Below are positions 51,259 through 60,242 of a DNA stretch of 64,000 bases, in pieces (position 1 is the first letter of the stretch; each line of letters starts with the position of its first letter). Origin of the DNA: an uncultured Paracoccaceae bacterium (GTDB taxonomy: Bacteria > Pseudomonadota > Alphaproteobacteria > Rhodobacterales > Rhodobacteraceae); NCBI GenBank assembly GCA_947502145.1, contig CANMYO010000003.1, forward strand, positions 403,797 through 467,796. The letters run 5' to 3'. The notes under the pieces were generated by a model. The model worked only from the letters and a program-made list of their open reading frames with translations. It had not been told where the DNA came from and searched no databases. Both the position numbers and the translations under genes were made by a program.

Positions 51259-52194
51259 TTAGCGGTGGCTGTCGAAAAATTCGGCGGTGGTGTCAAACAC
51301 GGTGTCGCGGATGTCGGGGGTTTCGATCATCGTTTCGTGTTTGCAAGGCGACAGTATCGACAGGCGTCCATTCGGCCAGCGGTTCATCCGGTCCTTGATC
51401 CGGGCCGGGCTGACGATGGTTTCTTCGGTTCCCAGAAATGTCAAAGCGGGAACGTTGGGTGACGGGCGAGCAGCCAGCCGTTTGGTTTCTGACAATGCCT
51501 CAAGCAGCCAGCCGACGCTGGGCGCGCCAAGGGCGAGGTCGGGGTATTTGGCGATCTGGTTGTAGAAATAATCATACATCTCAGAATCATTGGTCAACGC
51601 GTTGGTTTCAAAGGGATCCTTTGCCAAATAGGCCGCATTGCTACGTCCGGGCACCACCCATTTGTCTGCCGGGATGTAGTCGCGCAGGGCCGTCAAACCC
51701 CAGACAAACGGCATGCTTGTCAGCGGGATATTGATGCCCCACATCGGGGCGGAAAACATCGCCGCGTTGACCTGCAGCCCCTGCATCAGCGACCGCAACC
51801 CGATGGCGCCCCCCAGCGAATGGGCCACCAGATAGAACGGCTGTGGCAGGTCACAGGTGCGCACGTGGCGCAGCATCGCGGCAACATCACGCTGATAGTC
51901 GCGGAACGAACGCACGTGACCCAGGCCGCGATCCGCGACAAACCGATCCGCGATGCCCTGGCCGCGCCAGTCCACCACCACCGTGGCATAGCCGCGATCC
52001 ATGAACGATTGTACCGCGCGACCATACTTTTCAATATACTCAGAGCGTCCCGGGAACAGCAGGATCGTGCCGTTCAGCCCCGGTTTTGTCCAATGGGCAA
52101 CACGGATGCGCATATTGTCCTGCGAGCGCATCCAATACGCCTTGCCGCCTGCGGGGCCACCCGCGACGTCCTCGTAAAGCGGGGCGATTTGCAT
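51259..52194 (-). CDS. Alpha/beta hydrolase (lysophospholipase-like)
   Basis: 311 residues of the Hydrolase_4 / PldB type. The nucleophile elbow is AHSLGG (about 130-135), with VVVDWRGQGIADR near 70 and a likely catalytic Asp/His near the C-terminus (LGTEETIVSPARI, CKHETMIE). Family members hydrolyse monoacylglycerols or lysophospholipids. It lies 3 bp downstream of the SCP2 gene on the same strand, in one likely unit. Confidence 0.87.
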   Translation of the reverse strand: MQIAPLYEDVAGGPAGGKAYWMRSQDNMRIRVAHWTKPGLNGTILLFPGRSEYIEKYGRAVQSFMDRGYATVVVDWRGQGIADRFVADRGLGHVRSFRDYQRDVAAMLRHVRTCDLPQPFYLVAHSLGGAIGLRSLMQGLQVNAAMFSAPMWGINIPLTSMPFVWGLTALRDYIPADKWVVPGRSNAAYLAKDPFETNALTNDSEMYDYFYNQIAKYPDLALGAPSVGWLLEALSETKRLAARPSPNVPALTFLGTEETIVSPARIKDRMNRWPNGRLSILSPCKHETMIETPDIRDTVFDTTAEFFDSHR

Positions 52195-52197
52195 GGA

Positions 52198-52485
52198 TTA
52201 GCCGAGGATGGCAGCCAGCTTCATCGCTGCGCCCATATCGCCGTCAAGCTTGAGGTTGCCGCTCATGTAAGCGGCGGTGGGGTTTTGTTCGCCGTCAAGG
52301 ATGGCCTTGAAGACCTCGGATGAAGCGGTGAGCGTCACGTCCGCCCCTTCATCGCCGGCGTGGACGCCGTTGCTGTCGAACATGATGGCGCCTTCGCCTT
52401 CGATCACGAATTTCGCAACGCCGTCAAAGCCGCCGTTCATTTTTGCGCCCAGTGCTTCCACCGCTGCGTTAATCATATCGCTCAT
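52198..52485 (-). CDS. SCP2 sterol-binding domain protein
   Basis: 95 residues forming one SCP2 domain, a hydrophobic pocket for lipids or acyl-CoA (INAAVEALGAKMNGGF near residue 5, GEGAIMFDSNGVHAGDEGADVTLTAS, DGEQNPTAAYMSGNLKLDGDM). AAGGAA precedes the ATG. Probably acts in lipid handling with the hydrolase downstream. Divergent from the TPR gene. Confidence 0.9.
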   Translation of the reverse strand: MSDMINAAVEALGAKMNGGFDGVAKFVIEGEGAIMFDSNGVHAGDEGADVTLTASSEVFKAILDGEQNPTAAYMSGNLKLDGDMGAAMKLAAILG

Positions 52486-52558
52486 TTCGAATTCCTTCTT
52501 TTCAATGTTGTGACCGCTGCCCTCTGGCGTTGCTGGCGTGATACGCTACATTCAATTT

Positions 52559-53113
52559 ATGTCCAACCGTAACCGCATCATCAATTTTTCCGTGGCGGCA
52601 CTTTGCGCCTGTCTGGCCGGGCCGGTTCTGGCGCAGACCGCAGAGCTGGATCAGTTGTTTGCCGATCTTGCCGAGGCGGGGCCGGAGGAATCTGCGCGAA
52701 TCGCGGCACAGATTGGCAGCGAGTGGTCCAAGAGCGGCTCTCCGGCGATGGATCTGTTGCTGCGTCGGGGCGAGGATGCGCTGGACGATGGCAATCCGAT
52801 GGTGGCGGTCGAACATTTCACCGCGCTGATTGACCACGCGCCGGATTTTGCCGAAGCCTATAACGGGCGCGCGACGGCATATTACCTGACCGGCAAATAC
52901 GGGCCCGCATTGGCGGATATTGGCACGGCATTGCAGCTGAACCCGCGCCATTTTGGTGCGCTGCGCGGGCTGGCGATCATCCTGGAGGAACTTGAGCGCC
53001 CCGAAAGCGCGCTGGAGATCTACAGAGCCGTGCTTGAGATTTATCCCCATGCCGAGGGCGTGACCGAAGCGATCGAGCGGATCAACATCACGCTTGAGGG
53101 CCGGTCGCTTTAA
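52559..53113 (+). CDS. Exported tetratricopeptide repeat protein
   Basis: 184 residues with a signal peptide (1-26, ending VLAQT) and about three TPR-like helical pairs (ALDDGNPMVAVEHFTALID, AEAYNGRATAYYLTGKYGPAL, FGALRGLAIILEELERPESAL). TPRs bind partner proteins; the partner is not evident. The ATG at 52559 has no clear ribosome site; the GTG 21 bp upstream is an alternative. It precedes the helicase gene by 24 bp. Confidence 0.82.
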   Translation: MSNRNRIINFSVAALCACLAGPVLAQTAELDQLFADLAEAGPEESARIAAQIGSEWSKSGSPAMDLLLRRGEDALDDGNPMVAVEHFTALIDHAPDFAEAYNGRATAYYLTGKYGPALADIGTALQLNPRHFGALRGLAIILEELERPESALEIYRAVLEIYPHAEGVTEAIERINITLEGRSL

Positions 53114-53137
53114 CGCGGCAACAGGCCAGGATCGATC

Positions 53138-55879
53138 ATGAATTCGTCGCGCATCACGGCCGTTTTGGGCCCAACCAACACCGGCAAGACGCATTATGCC
53201 ATCGAGCGGATGCTGTCCCATCGGACGGGCGTCATTGGCTTGCCGCTGCGGCTGCTTGCACGGGAGGTCTATGATCGCATTGTTGACCTGCGCGGTCCGT
53301 CTGTTGTTGCGCTGGTGACCGGGGAAGAACGCATCGTACCGCCGCGGGCGGCCTATTGGGTCTGTACGGTCGAGGCCATGCCAGAGGGCATGGGCTGCGA
53401 TTTCCTGGCCGTGGATGAGATTCAGCTTTGTGCCGATCTTGAGCGCGGACATGTTTTCACCGACCGGCTGCTGCATGCACGTGGGTTGCATGAAACGCTG
53501 TTCATGGGGGCGGACACGATGCGCAGCGCCATCGCTGATCTGGTGCCCGCTGTGCAGTTTCTGCACCGCGAACGGTTTTCCGATCTGACATATACCGGTT
53601 CCAAAAAGCTGGGCCGGATGCCGCCGCGCGCGGCGATTGTCGGGTTCTCGGTAGAGAACGTTTATGCCATGGCAGAGCTTCTGCGCCGCCAGAAGGGCGG
53701 GGCTGCGGTGGTGATGGGGGCGCTCAGCCCGCGCACCCGCAACGCGCAGGTCGAGATGTACCAGAATGGCGATGTGGATTACCTTGTTGCCACCGATGCG
53801 ATTGGCATGGGGCTGAATCTTGACGTCAAGCACGTTGCCTTTTCGGCGCTGTCAAAATTTGACGGGCTTCGAATGCGGCAGTTGTTCGTCGAAGAGGTTG
53901 CGCAGATCGCCGGGCGGGCCGGGCGGTACATGGAGTCCGGCACGTTTGGCGTCACCGGTGAGGCGCCGCCACTGGATGATGCGGTGGCCGGGGCGATCAT
54001 GTCACATCAGTTTCGCCCGGTTCAGAAACTGCAGTGGCGCAACACCGATCTGCAATTCGGCTCAACCAAGCGGTTGATCCAGACGCTTGAGGCCCGCACC
54101 GATGACCCCTGGCTGACGCGGGTCCGCGAGAGCGATGATCTTGCCGCGCTCAAGGCGCTGGCGGCGGATGATCTGGTCGCCGCCCGGGCCACGGATGGCC
54201 CGGCGGTGCGGCTGTTGTGGGATGTCTGCCGGATTCCCGATTTTCGCGGAATCAGCCGGGGCGAGCATGCCAGTCTTCTGACCCGCATTTTCACCGACCT
54301 GCATCAGTCCGGTCAGGTTGATGAAAACTGGTTTGCGCTGCAGATTGCGCGGATTGATCGCACCGAGGGCGATATAGATACGCTGTCCAAGCGGTTGGCG
54401 TATATCCGCACATGGACCTATGTGGCGCAGCGCAAAGGGTGGTTGCGTGACGAAAACCATTGGCGTGACCAGACCCGCGCTGTAGAAGACCGATTATCTG
54501 ACGCGCTGCATGGCGCGTTGACGCAAAGATTTGTGGACCGGCGGACCAGTGTTCTGCTTCGCCGGCTCAAACAGAAGGAGAGCCTTGTGGCCGAGGTGAA
54601 CGAAAACGGCGAAGTGACCGTCGAAGGCGAATTTGTGGGCAAGCTGGAGGGCTTTCGGTTCCGCATGGACAAGGCGGGTTCGTCTGACGAGGCCAAGACC
54701 TTGCGGCAGGCTTCGACCGCGGCGCTGGTGCCCCATTGGCATCTGATGGCCGACAGGTTCTACAACGCGCCCGATCCCGAGATTGATTTCACCGAACAGG
54801 GTGGCCTGATGTGGGGCGATGCCGCGGTGGGCAAATTGGTGGCCGGCGCTGATGCGCTGAAGCCCGAGGTTTCGGCCTTTGTGGATGACGAAGCGGGGGC
54901 CGATGTGGCCGCAAAGGTGCAACGCCGGTTGCAGCATTTTATCGACCGCAAGATTGCGGCAGGGTTTGAACCGCTGCTGGCGCTCAAAAACGATGAAACA
55001 TTGACCGGTGCCGCCAAGGGGTTTGCCTTTCGGATGGCCGAGGGTTTTGGCGTTGTGCCCCGTGGCGACGTGGCTGACGAGGTCAAGGCGCTGGATCAGG
55101 ATGCCCGTGGCGCATTGCGCAAGCATGGTGTGCGTTTTGGTCAGTTCACGATTTTTCAGCCATTGTTGCTGAAGCCTGCGCCTACGCGGCTGCGGCTTGT
55201 GTTGTGGTCGCTGGCGAAGGGGCTGGCCGAGTTCCCCGAAAGCCCGCCACCGGGTCTGGTGACGGTGCCTGCCGCAAAGGACGCGCCGCATGGCTATTTC
55301 GCGATGGCCGGGTATCGCGCTGCGGGCGAACGGGCGATCCGCATTGATATGCTGGAGCGGCTGGCGGATATGCTGCGCGACAAGGATTCGCGCGGCGGCT
55401 TTGAAGCCACGGCAGATATGCTGTCCATCACCGGCATGACGCTGGAACAATTTGCCGATCTGATGACCGGCCTTGGCTACAAGGCCGACAAGGGCGAACG
55501 CGAAAAGGTCAAGGCCGTTGCGACAGACGCAGTGGCCGCTGATCCGGCAGATGCGGCGGACAATGCCCCGGCCGAGATCCCCGCAGACACTCCCGCAGAG
55601 GTGGTGCCGCCGACCGATACGCCCCCGGCAGAGACCACGCTGGAGGCACCCGAAGCCGCGCCGGAAACCGAGGTATTCTATGTCTTTACCTGGGGTGGGC
55701 GTGCGCCGCGCCAGAACAAGCGCCCGCAAGGCGACCGACCCAAGGGACGTGGCAAGCCAAAGGGCAAGGGACCACGTGGCGACAAGCCGCAAAAGTTTTC
55801 CGCCAAGCCGAAAGCGGAAAAGAAAATCGATCCGGACAATCCCTTTGCTGCTGCGCTGTCGGGTTTCAAAACCGATTGA
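53138..55879 (+). CDS. Suv3-like RNA/DNA helicase
   Basis: 913 residues, homologous to the alphaproteobacterial and mitochondrial Suv3 helicase of the RNA degradosome. Walker A GPTNTGKT at 11-18, Walker B DEIQ at 93-96, and the C-terminal helicase motifs (DYLVATDAIGMGLNL, QIAGRAGRYMESGTFGVTGE). After the core comes a region of unknown fold, an Ala/Pro/Glu-rich linker (about 785-860), and a basic Lys/Arg/Gly tail likely to bind RNA. The S4 gene overlaps its stop. RNA unwinding is likely; substrate not known. Confidence 0.92.
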   Translation: MNSSRITAVLGPTNTGKTHYAIERMLSHRTGVIGLPLRLLAREVYDRIVDLRGPSVVALVTGEERIVPPRAAYWVCTVEAMPEGMGCDFLAVDEIQLCADLERGHVFTDRLLHARGLHETLFMGADTMRSAIADLVPAVQFLHRERFSDLTYTGSKKLGRMPPRAAIVGFSVENVYAMAELLRRQKGGAAVVMGALSPRTRNAQVEMYQNGDVDYLVATDAIGMGLNLDVKHVAFSALSKFDGLRMRQLFVEEVAQIAGRAGRYMESGTFGVTGEAPPLDDAVAGAIMSHQFRPVQKLQWRNTDLQFGSTKRLIQTLEARTDDPWLTRVRESDDLAALKALAADDLVAARATDGPAVRLLWDVCRIPDFRGISRGEHASLLTRIFTDLHQSGQVDENWFALQIARIDRTEGDIDTLSKRLAYIRTWTYVAQRKGWLRDENHWRDQTRAVEDRLSDALHGALTQRFVDRRTSVLLRRLKQKESLVAEVNENGEVTVEGEFVGKLEGFRFRMDKAGSSDEAKTLRQASTAALVPHWHLMADRFYNAPDPEIDFTEQGGLMWGDAAVGKLVAGADALKPEVSAFVDDEAGADVAAKVQRRLQHFIDRKIAAGFEPLLALKNDETLTGAAKGFAFRMAEGFGVVPRGDVADEVKALDQDARGALRKHGVRFGQFTIFQPLLLKPAPTRLRLVLWSLAKGLAEFPESPPPGLVTVPAAKDAPHGYFAMAGYRAAGERAIRIDMLERLADMLRDKDSRGGFEATADMLSITGMTLEQFADLMTGLGYKADKGEREKVKAVATDAVAADPADAADNAPAEIPADTPAEVVPPTDTPPAETTLEAPEAAPETEVFYVFTWGGRAPRQNKRPQGDRPKGRGKPKGKGPRGDKPQKFSAKPKAEKKIDPDNPFAAALSGFKTD

Positions 55880-56262
55880 GCGACGCCGCTGATACGATCC
55901 GGCTGGACAAATGGCTCTGGCAGGCGCGGTTTTTCAAATCGCGCTCCCTTGCGGCGGGGGTTGTCAGCGCTGGCAAGGTGCGGGTTGATGGCACACCGGT
56001 CAGCAAACCTGCCCGTGCTGTCGGGCCGGGCATGGTTCTGACCTTTGTTCAACAGCAAGATGTGCGGGTTGTGCGAATCCTTGGCATCGGGACGCGCCGC
56101 GGCCCCGCCCCCGAGGCGCAGGCCCTTTACGAGGACTTGTCGCCCGAGAAGGTCAAACGTCCTGCAAATCCCCGATTTGACGGGAAAGGTCGCCCAACCA
56201 AGAAGGACCGGCGCGACATGGCGTCCCGAACACGTAATGACGGGTCGTTCGGGCTTGAATGA
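55876..56262 (+). CDS. S4 RNA-binding domain protein (HslR-like)
   Basis: 128 residues with an N-terminal S4 domain (IRLDKWLWQARFFKSRSLA near residue 9, KVRVDGTPVSKPARAVGPG) and a basic tail (KGRPTKKDRRDM). HslR (Hsp15) recycles stalled 50S subunits with peptidyl-tRNA. It starts with a TTG inside the helicase stop (TTGA), so translation is coupled to the helicase. Confidence 0.88.
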   Translation: MSDAADTIRLDKWLWQARFFKSRSLAAGVVSAGKVRVDGTPVSKPARAVGPGMVLTFVQQQDVRVVRILGIGTRRGPAPEAQALYEDLSPEKVKRPANPRFDGKGRPTKKDRRDMASRTRNDGSFGLE

Positions 56263-56273
56263 CCGGCACGACT

Positions 56274-56287
56274 GGCCTAGCTAGGCC
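56274..56287. promoter_or_regulatory. Perfect 14-bp palindrome before fdxA
   Basis: GGCCTAGCTAGGCC is fully self-complementary and lies 24 bp before the fdxA start. It contains two copies of CTAG, a tetranucleotide scarce in many proteobacteria. It could be an operator or simply a hairpin in the mRNA. Confidence 0.4.
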
Positions 56288-56310
56288 CGCGTGAGATTAC
56301 GGATGAGCCC

Positions 56311-56646
56311 ATGACATACATCGTCAACGACAACTGCATTGCCTGTAAATACACCGACTGCGTCGAAGTCTGTCCTGTGGACTGCTTTTACGAAGGCGAG
56401 AACATGCTGGTAATCCACCCTGACGAATGCATTGATTGCGGGGTCTGCGAACCGGAATGCCCGGCAGATGCGATCCGTCCGGACACAGAGCCGGACATGG
56501 AAAAATGGGTTGAATTCAACCGGAAATATTCTGAAATGTGGCCGGTGATCATCACAAAGAAAGACCCATTGCCCAGTGCCGACGAGATGGACGGCAAGGA
56601 CGGCAAGATGGAGCTGTTTTCCGAGGCTGCGGGCGAGGGCGGCTGA
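56311..56646 (+). CDS. fdxA: 7Fe ferredoxin FdxA
   Basis: Small electron carrier with one [3Fe-4S] and one [4Fe-4S] cluster. 111 residues; the cysteines in [17 protein letters not shown] (9-25) and [12 protein letters not shown] (41-52) fit the Azotobacter FdI type. The long C-terminal tail (about 60-111) is common in alphaproteobacterial FdxA. It lies between the S4 gene and carD, a conserved order in Rhodobacteraceae. Confidence 0.95.
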   Translation: MTYIVNDNCIACKYTDCVEVCPVDCFYEGENMLVIHPDECIDCGVCEPECPADAIRPDTEPDMEKWVEFNRKYSEMWPVIITKKDPLPSADEMDGKDGKMELFSEAAGEGG

Positions 56647-56857
56647 TTCGGTGCGCTGGCGCCAGTTAAGGCGCTGAATTTGCTTGGTTTTGCCTCGCTG
56701 CGATGCAGCGCTGGCGAGAATGTGTTTTTTGTGGTATATTGATCTTGATGATGCCCAAGACCTGACCAGTTCGTGACACGGCACAAAGCTGACGGAGGCC
56801 CAAGCCCCCGCCGGTTTTTTTGTCGCCTGCGCGCGGTCAGCCAGAAAGGATTGCCAG
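56647..56857. promoter_or_regulatory. carD upstream region
   Basis: Contains TATATT (56735-56740), a good -10 candidate but without a clear -35 element. A GC-rich segment followed by a seven-T run (about 56792-56822) could be a leaky terminator for fdxA; the stem is imperfect. The ribosome binding site AAAGGA lies before carD. Confidence 0.35.
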
Positions 56858-57367
56858 ATGAGCAAGTCGAAGAAAAAAGAGTTTCAGCCCAATGACTTCG
56901 TTGTCTACCCGGCCCATGGTGTCGGCAAGATTGTCAATGTCGAGACGCAGGAGGTCGCCGGATTTGAGCTGGAGCTTTTTGTGATTGCCTTTGAAAAGGA
57001 CAAAATGACGCTGCGCGTTCCAACGCACAAGGCAACCGAAGTGGGCATGCGCGCGCTGTCGACGCCGGACGTTGTCAGCCACGCAATGAAGACACTGCGC
57101 GGCAAGGCCAAGGTGAAAAAGGCCATGTGGTCCCGTCGGGCGCAGGAATATGAGCAAAAGATCAACTCTGGTGATTTGATCGCGATTGCTGAGGTCGTGC
57201 GCGACCTGCATCGCCAGGATGATCAGCGCGAGCAAAGCTATTCCGAGCGTCAGCTTTATGAAGCCGCACTTGAGCGTCTGACCCGCGAAATAGCTGCTGT
57301 TGCGGGCAATGACGAAGTGGCCGCGGCAGAAGAGATCGATTCAGTTCTGGTCAGCCGCGCCGCCTGA
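56858..57367 (+). CDS. carD: CarD family transcriptional regulator
   Basis: 169 residues with the N-terminal CarD/TRCF RNA-polymerase-interacting domain (about 9-68; FVVYPAHGVGKIVNVE) and a helical C-terminal DNA-binding domain (VKKAMWSRRAQEYEQKINSGDLIAIAEVVRDL). CarD stabilises open promoter complexes, notably in Rhodobacter, where it activates promoters that lack a T at -7. Ends shortly before a bidirectional terminator. Confidence 0.95.
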   Translation: MSKSKKKEFQPNDFVVYPAHGVGKIVNVETQEVAGFELELFVIAFEKDKMTLRVPTHKATEVGMRALSTPDVVSHAMKTLRGKAKVKKAMWSRRAQEYEQKINSGDLIAIAEVVRDLHRQDDQREQSYSERQLYEAALERLTREIAAVAGNDEVAAAEEIDSVLVSRAA

Positions 57368-57389
57368 TTGGCCGGTTTTTTGAATTGTG

Positions 57390-57418
57390 AAAGGGTCGCG
57401 CAACAGCGCGGCCCTTTT
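57390..57418. terminator. Bidirectional terminator between carD and purD
   Basis: AAAGGGTCGCGC, loop AACA, GCGCGGCCCTTT and an additional T: a 12-bp stem with one G-U. The AAA and TTT ends let it work in both directions, for the convergent carD and purD genes. Confidence 0.88.
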
Positions 57419-57424
57419 CGCGTG

Positions 57425-58696
57425 TCAGGGCTTGGGCAGCGCGCGCCAGCCAATGTCGCGGCGAAAGAAGCCCTGCGGCCAATCCACCTGATCCGCCTGC
57501 GCATAGGCGCGCGCATGGGCGGCAGAGAGCGTGTCGCCGCGTCCCGTTGCCGCCAGAACCCGCCCGCCGGTTGCGCAGATCGCCCCATCAATCAGGCTGG
57601 TGCCCGCATGGAAGACCATCTGGTGGCTATCTGCGGGAAGTGACGACAGCCCGTTGATCTGGCTGCCTTTTTCGTAACTTCCGGGGTAGCCGTTGGCCGC
57701 CATCACCACGGTCAGCGCGTGATCGTCGGCCCAATTGACCTGGGCTGTGTCCAATTGGTCGTGGGCGCAGGCCAGCAGCAGATCCAGCACTTGCCCGCCA
57801 AGGCGCATCATCAGACATTGGCATTCGGGATCGCCAAAGCGCACGTTATACTCAACCAGCCGGGGTTGCCCTTCCTTGATCATCAGCCCGACAAACAGCA
57901 CACCCTGAAACGGCGTGCCCCGTGACACCATTGTCCGCAATGTGGGGCGGACGATTTCGTCCATCGTCTTGGCGATAACCTCTGTGGTCATCACCGGGGC
58001 CGGCGAATAGGCCCCCATGCCGCCGGTGTTGGGGCCGGTGTCGCCTTCGCCAACGCGTTTGTGATCCTGCGCCGTGCCGATCGGCAGGGCAGTTGTGCCA
58101 TTGCACAGCACAAAGAACGACGCCTCTTCGCCCTGCATGAATTCTTCGACGACGACCTCGGCCCCGGCGTCGCCAAAGCTGCCGTCAAACATGTCGTCAA
58201 TGGCGGCCAGCGCCGCGTCTTCTGTCATCGCCACGATCACACCCTTGCCCGCCGCAAGGCCGTCGGCTTTGACCACGATGGGTGCGCCCTGGGTGCGGAT
58301 GTAGTCGCGCGCGTCCTCGGCATGGGTGAAATGCGCATAGGCTGCAGTCGGCGCGTTTGCCGCATCGCAGATCGCTTTTGTGAAAGATTTCGAGGCCTCA
58401 AGCTGTGCGGCGGCCTGCGAAGGTCCGAAAACCAATAGTCCTGCGGCACGCAATCGGTCAGCAACACCTGCTGCAAGCGGCGCCTCGGGCCCAATGACCA
58501 CAAAGTCAACGGCGTTTTCTTCGGCAAAGGTTGCCACCGCATCGCCGTTCAGGATGTCGATGTCGGCACAGGCGGCGATCTCGGCAATGCCGGCATTTCC
58601 GGGGGCGACAATCAACCGGTCACATTTCGGGTTCTGCTTGATCGCCCAGGCCAGGCTGTGTTCGCGTCCGCCGCTGCCCAAAATCAGAATGTTCAT
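57425..58696 (-). CDS. purD: Phosphoribosylamine-glycine ligase
   Basis: Second enzyme of purine synthesis, an ATP-grasp ligase. 423 residues: MNILILGSGGREHSLAW at the start, VDFVVIGPEAPLAAGVADRL near 68, VVKADGLAAGKGV near 147, HKRVGEGDTGPNTGGMGAYSP near 225 and VEYNVRFGDPECQ near 293. The ATG at 58696 is chosen because the frame upstream runs into the divergent xseA region. It ends just before the terminator. Confidence 0.96.
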   Translation of the reverse strand: MNILILGSGGREHSLAWAIKQNPKCDRLIVAPGNAGIAEIAACADIDILNGDAVATFAEENAVDFVVIGPEAPLAAGVADRLRAAGLLVFGPSQAAAQLEASKSFTKAICDAANAPTAAYAHFTHAEDARDYIRTQGAPIVVKADGLAAGKGVIVAMTEDAALAAIDDMFDGSFGDAGAEVVVEEFMQGEEASFFVLCNGTTALPIGTAQDHKRVGEGDTGPNTGGMGAYSPAPVMTTEVIAKTMDEIVRPTLRTMVSRGTPFQGVLFVGLMIKEGQPRLVEYNVRFGDPECQCLMMRLGGQVLDLLLACAHDQLDTAQVNWADDHALTVVMAANGYPGSYEKGSQINGLSSLPADSHQMVFHAGTSLIDGAICATGGRVLAATGRGDTLSAAHARAYAQADQVDWPQGFFRRDIGWRALPKP

Positions 58697-58766
58697 GTGG
58701 CACCCCCGCTTGGCCTTTCGTTGGGGGCGTTCTAAGGTCGCGCAAGCAGTATCACAAGGGCTGGGC

Positions 58767-60242
58767 ATGGACCTTTTCGAAGACGGCAACGGCGATGACC
58801 AGCCAGGCAACAACACGCCAGAATTCTCGGTCTCGGAAATATCGGGGGCCGTGAAGAAGTCGATTGAAAGTGAATTTGGCTTTGTGCGGGTGCGGGGCGA
58901 AGTCGGGCGGGTCTCAAGGCCCCGGTCGGGGCATCTTTATCTTGACCTCAAGGATGACCGCGCGGTTTTGGCGGGGATCATCTGGAAGGGCCGCGCGGTG
59001 GCGCTGGCGCAGCAACCCGAAGAAGGCATGGAAGTTGTCGCAACCGGCAAGCTGACGACATTCCCCGGCCAGTCAAAGTATCAGATCATCATCGAGGATA
59101 TCGCGCCCGCGGGGGCCGGCGCGCTGATGGCGATGCTGGAAAAGCGCAAGGCGCAGCTGGCGTCCGAGGGGCTGTTTGCGCCGGAACGCAAGAAACCACT
59201 GCCGTTTCTGCCGGAAATCATTGGGGTTGTAACCTCGCCCAGCGGTGCGGTGATCCGCGATATCCTGCACCGGCTGCAGGATCGGTTCCCCCGCAAGGTG
59301 CTGGTGTGGCCGGTCGCCGTGCAGGGGGCCAAATCCGCACCAGAGGTGGCCGCGGCGATCAACGGGTTCAACCAATTAACGCCGGGCGGCGCGCTGCCAC
59401 GCCCTGATTTGCTGATCGTGGCACGCGGCGGCGGTTCGATCGAGGATCTTTGGGGGTTCAACGAAGAGGTTGTCGCACGGGCGGCGGCGGCCTCCGAAAT
59501 TCCGCTGATATCGGCCGTTGGCCACGAGACTGACACGACGCTGATCGACTTTGTTTCCGACAAGCGCGCGCCCACACCAACGGCGGCTGCGGAACTGGCC
59601 GTGCCGGTCCGCATGGACCTGTTGGCATGGGTGGAACAGCAACAGGAGCGGCTGACCCGGGCGTTGGCCGGCGGTGTCGAGACCCGCAAGCAACGGGTGC
59701 GCGATTTGGGGCGGGCGCTGCCACGTCCGCTTGATCTGACACAGAATGCCCGGCAGCGGCTGGATGGGCTAGACGAACGTCTGCCGCTTGCCCTGCGTGC
59801 CGCGGCTGGCAAGAAGGCGATCCAACTGGCCAATGCCGGGTTGCGGCCTGGTGTTTTGATGCGCGGTCTGGCGGACAATCGGCGGCGGCTGAATGATCTG
59901 TCACGCCGGCTGCATCCTGATCTGGCGCAGCGGGTTTGCACGCAATCGCAAGATCGGCTGGGGACGCTGCTGCGTCGCTTGTCTGACCGCGCGGGGCGGC
60001 AACAGGCAGAGCGTGCAGCCAGGCTGGACAGTCTTGATCGCCTGCGCGAAACGCTGGGATATCGCGAAACCTTGAAACGTGGCTATGCAGTGGTGCGTGG
60101 TGACGGCGCTGTTGTGACGGGCACCAAGGCGGCGCGTGCGGCGACGGCGATCGAGATCGAATTTGCCGATGGGAAACTTGCACTTGGCGGCAAGGCGAAA
60201 ACCGGCAAGCCAAAACCTGACGAACAGGGCAACCTGTTCTAG
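58767..60242 (+). CDS. xseA: Exodeoxyribonuclease VII large subunit
   Basis: Degrades single-stranded DNA in both directions, with XseB. 491 residues with an N-terminal OB domain (about 20-120; FGFVRVRGEVGRVS, SGHLYLDLKDDRAVL) and the catalytic domain (GVVTSPSGAVIRDILHRL near 154, VARGGGSIEDLWGFNEEVVARA near 217, VGHETDTTLIDFVSDKRAPTPTAAAEL near 251). The ATG at 58767 is 70 bp from the divergent purD start. Its TAG stop shares CTAG with the convergent exported protein gene. Confidence 0.96.
   Translation: MDLFEDGNGDDQPGNNTPEFSVSEISGAVKKSIESEFGFVRVRGEVGRVSRPRSGHLYLDLKDDRAVLAGIIWKGRAVALAQQPEEGMEVVATGKLTTFPGQSKYQIIIEDIAPAGAGALMAMLEKRKAQLASEGLFAPERKKPLPFLPEIIGVVTSPSGAVIRDILHRLQDRFPRKVLVWPVAVQGAKSAPEVAAAINGFNQLTPGGALPRPDLLIVARGGGSIEDLWGFNEEVVARAAAASEIPLISAVGHETDTTLIDFVSDKRAPTPTAAAELAVPVRMDLLAWVEQQQERLTRALAGGVETRKQRVRDLGRALPRPLDLTQNARQRLDGLDERLPLALRAAAGKKAIQLANAGLRPGVLMRGLADNRRRLNDLSRRLHPDLAQRVCTQSQDRLGTLLRRLSDRAGRQQAERAARLDSLDRLRETLGYRETLKRGYAVVRGDGAVVTGTKAARAATAIEIEFADGKLALGGKAKTGKPKPDEQGNLF

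Noticed and set aside
52502..55792. Two minus-strand frames over 400 codons opposite the TPR and helicase genes
   Set aside because: Both are antisense to well supported coding sequence with motifs and have no ribosome binding site or domain of their own.
56792..56822. Intrinsic terminator after fdxA
   Set aside because: There is a seven-T run, but the preceding GC-rich segment forms only an imperfect stem, so I list it only as part of the carD upstream region.
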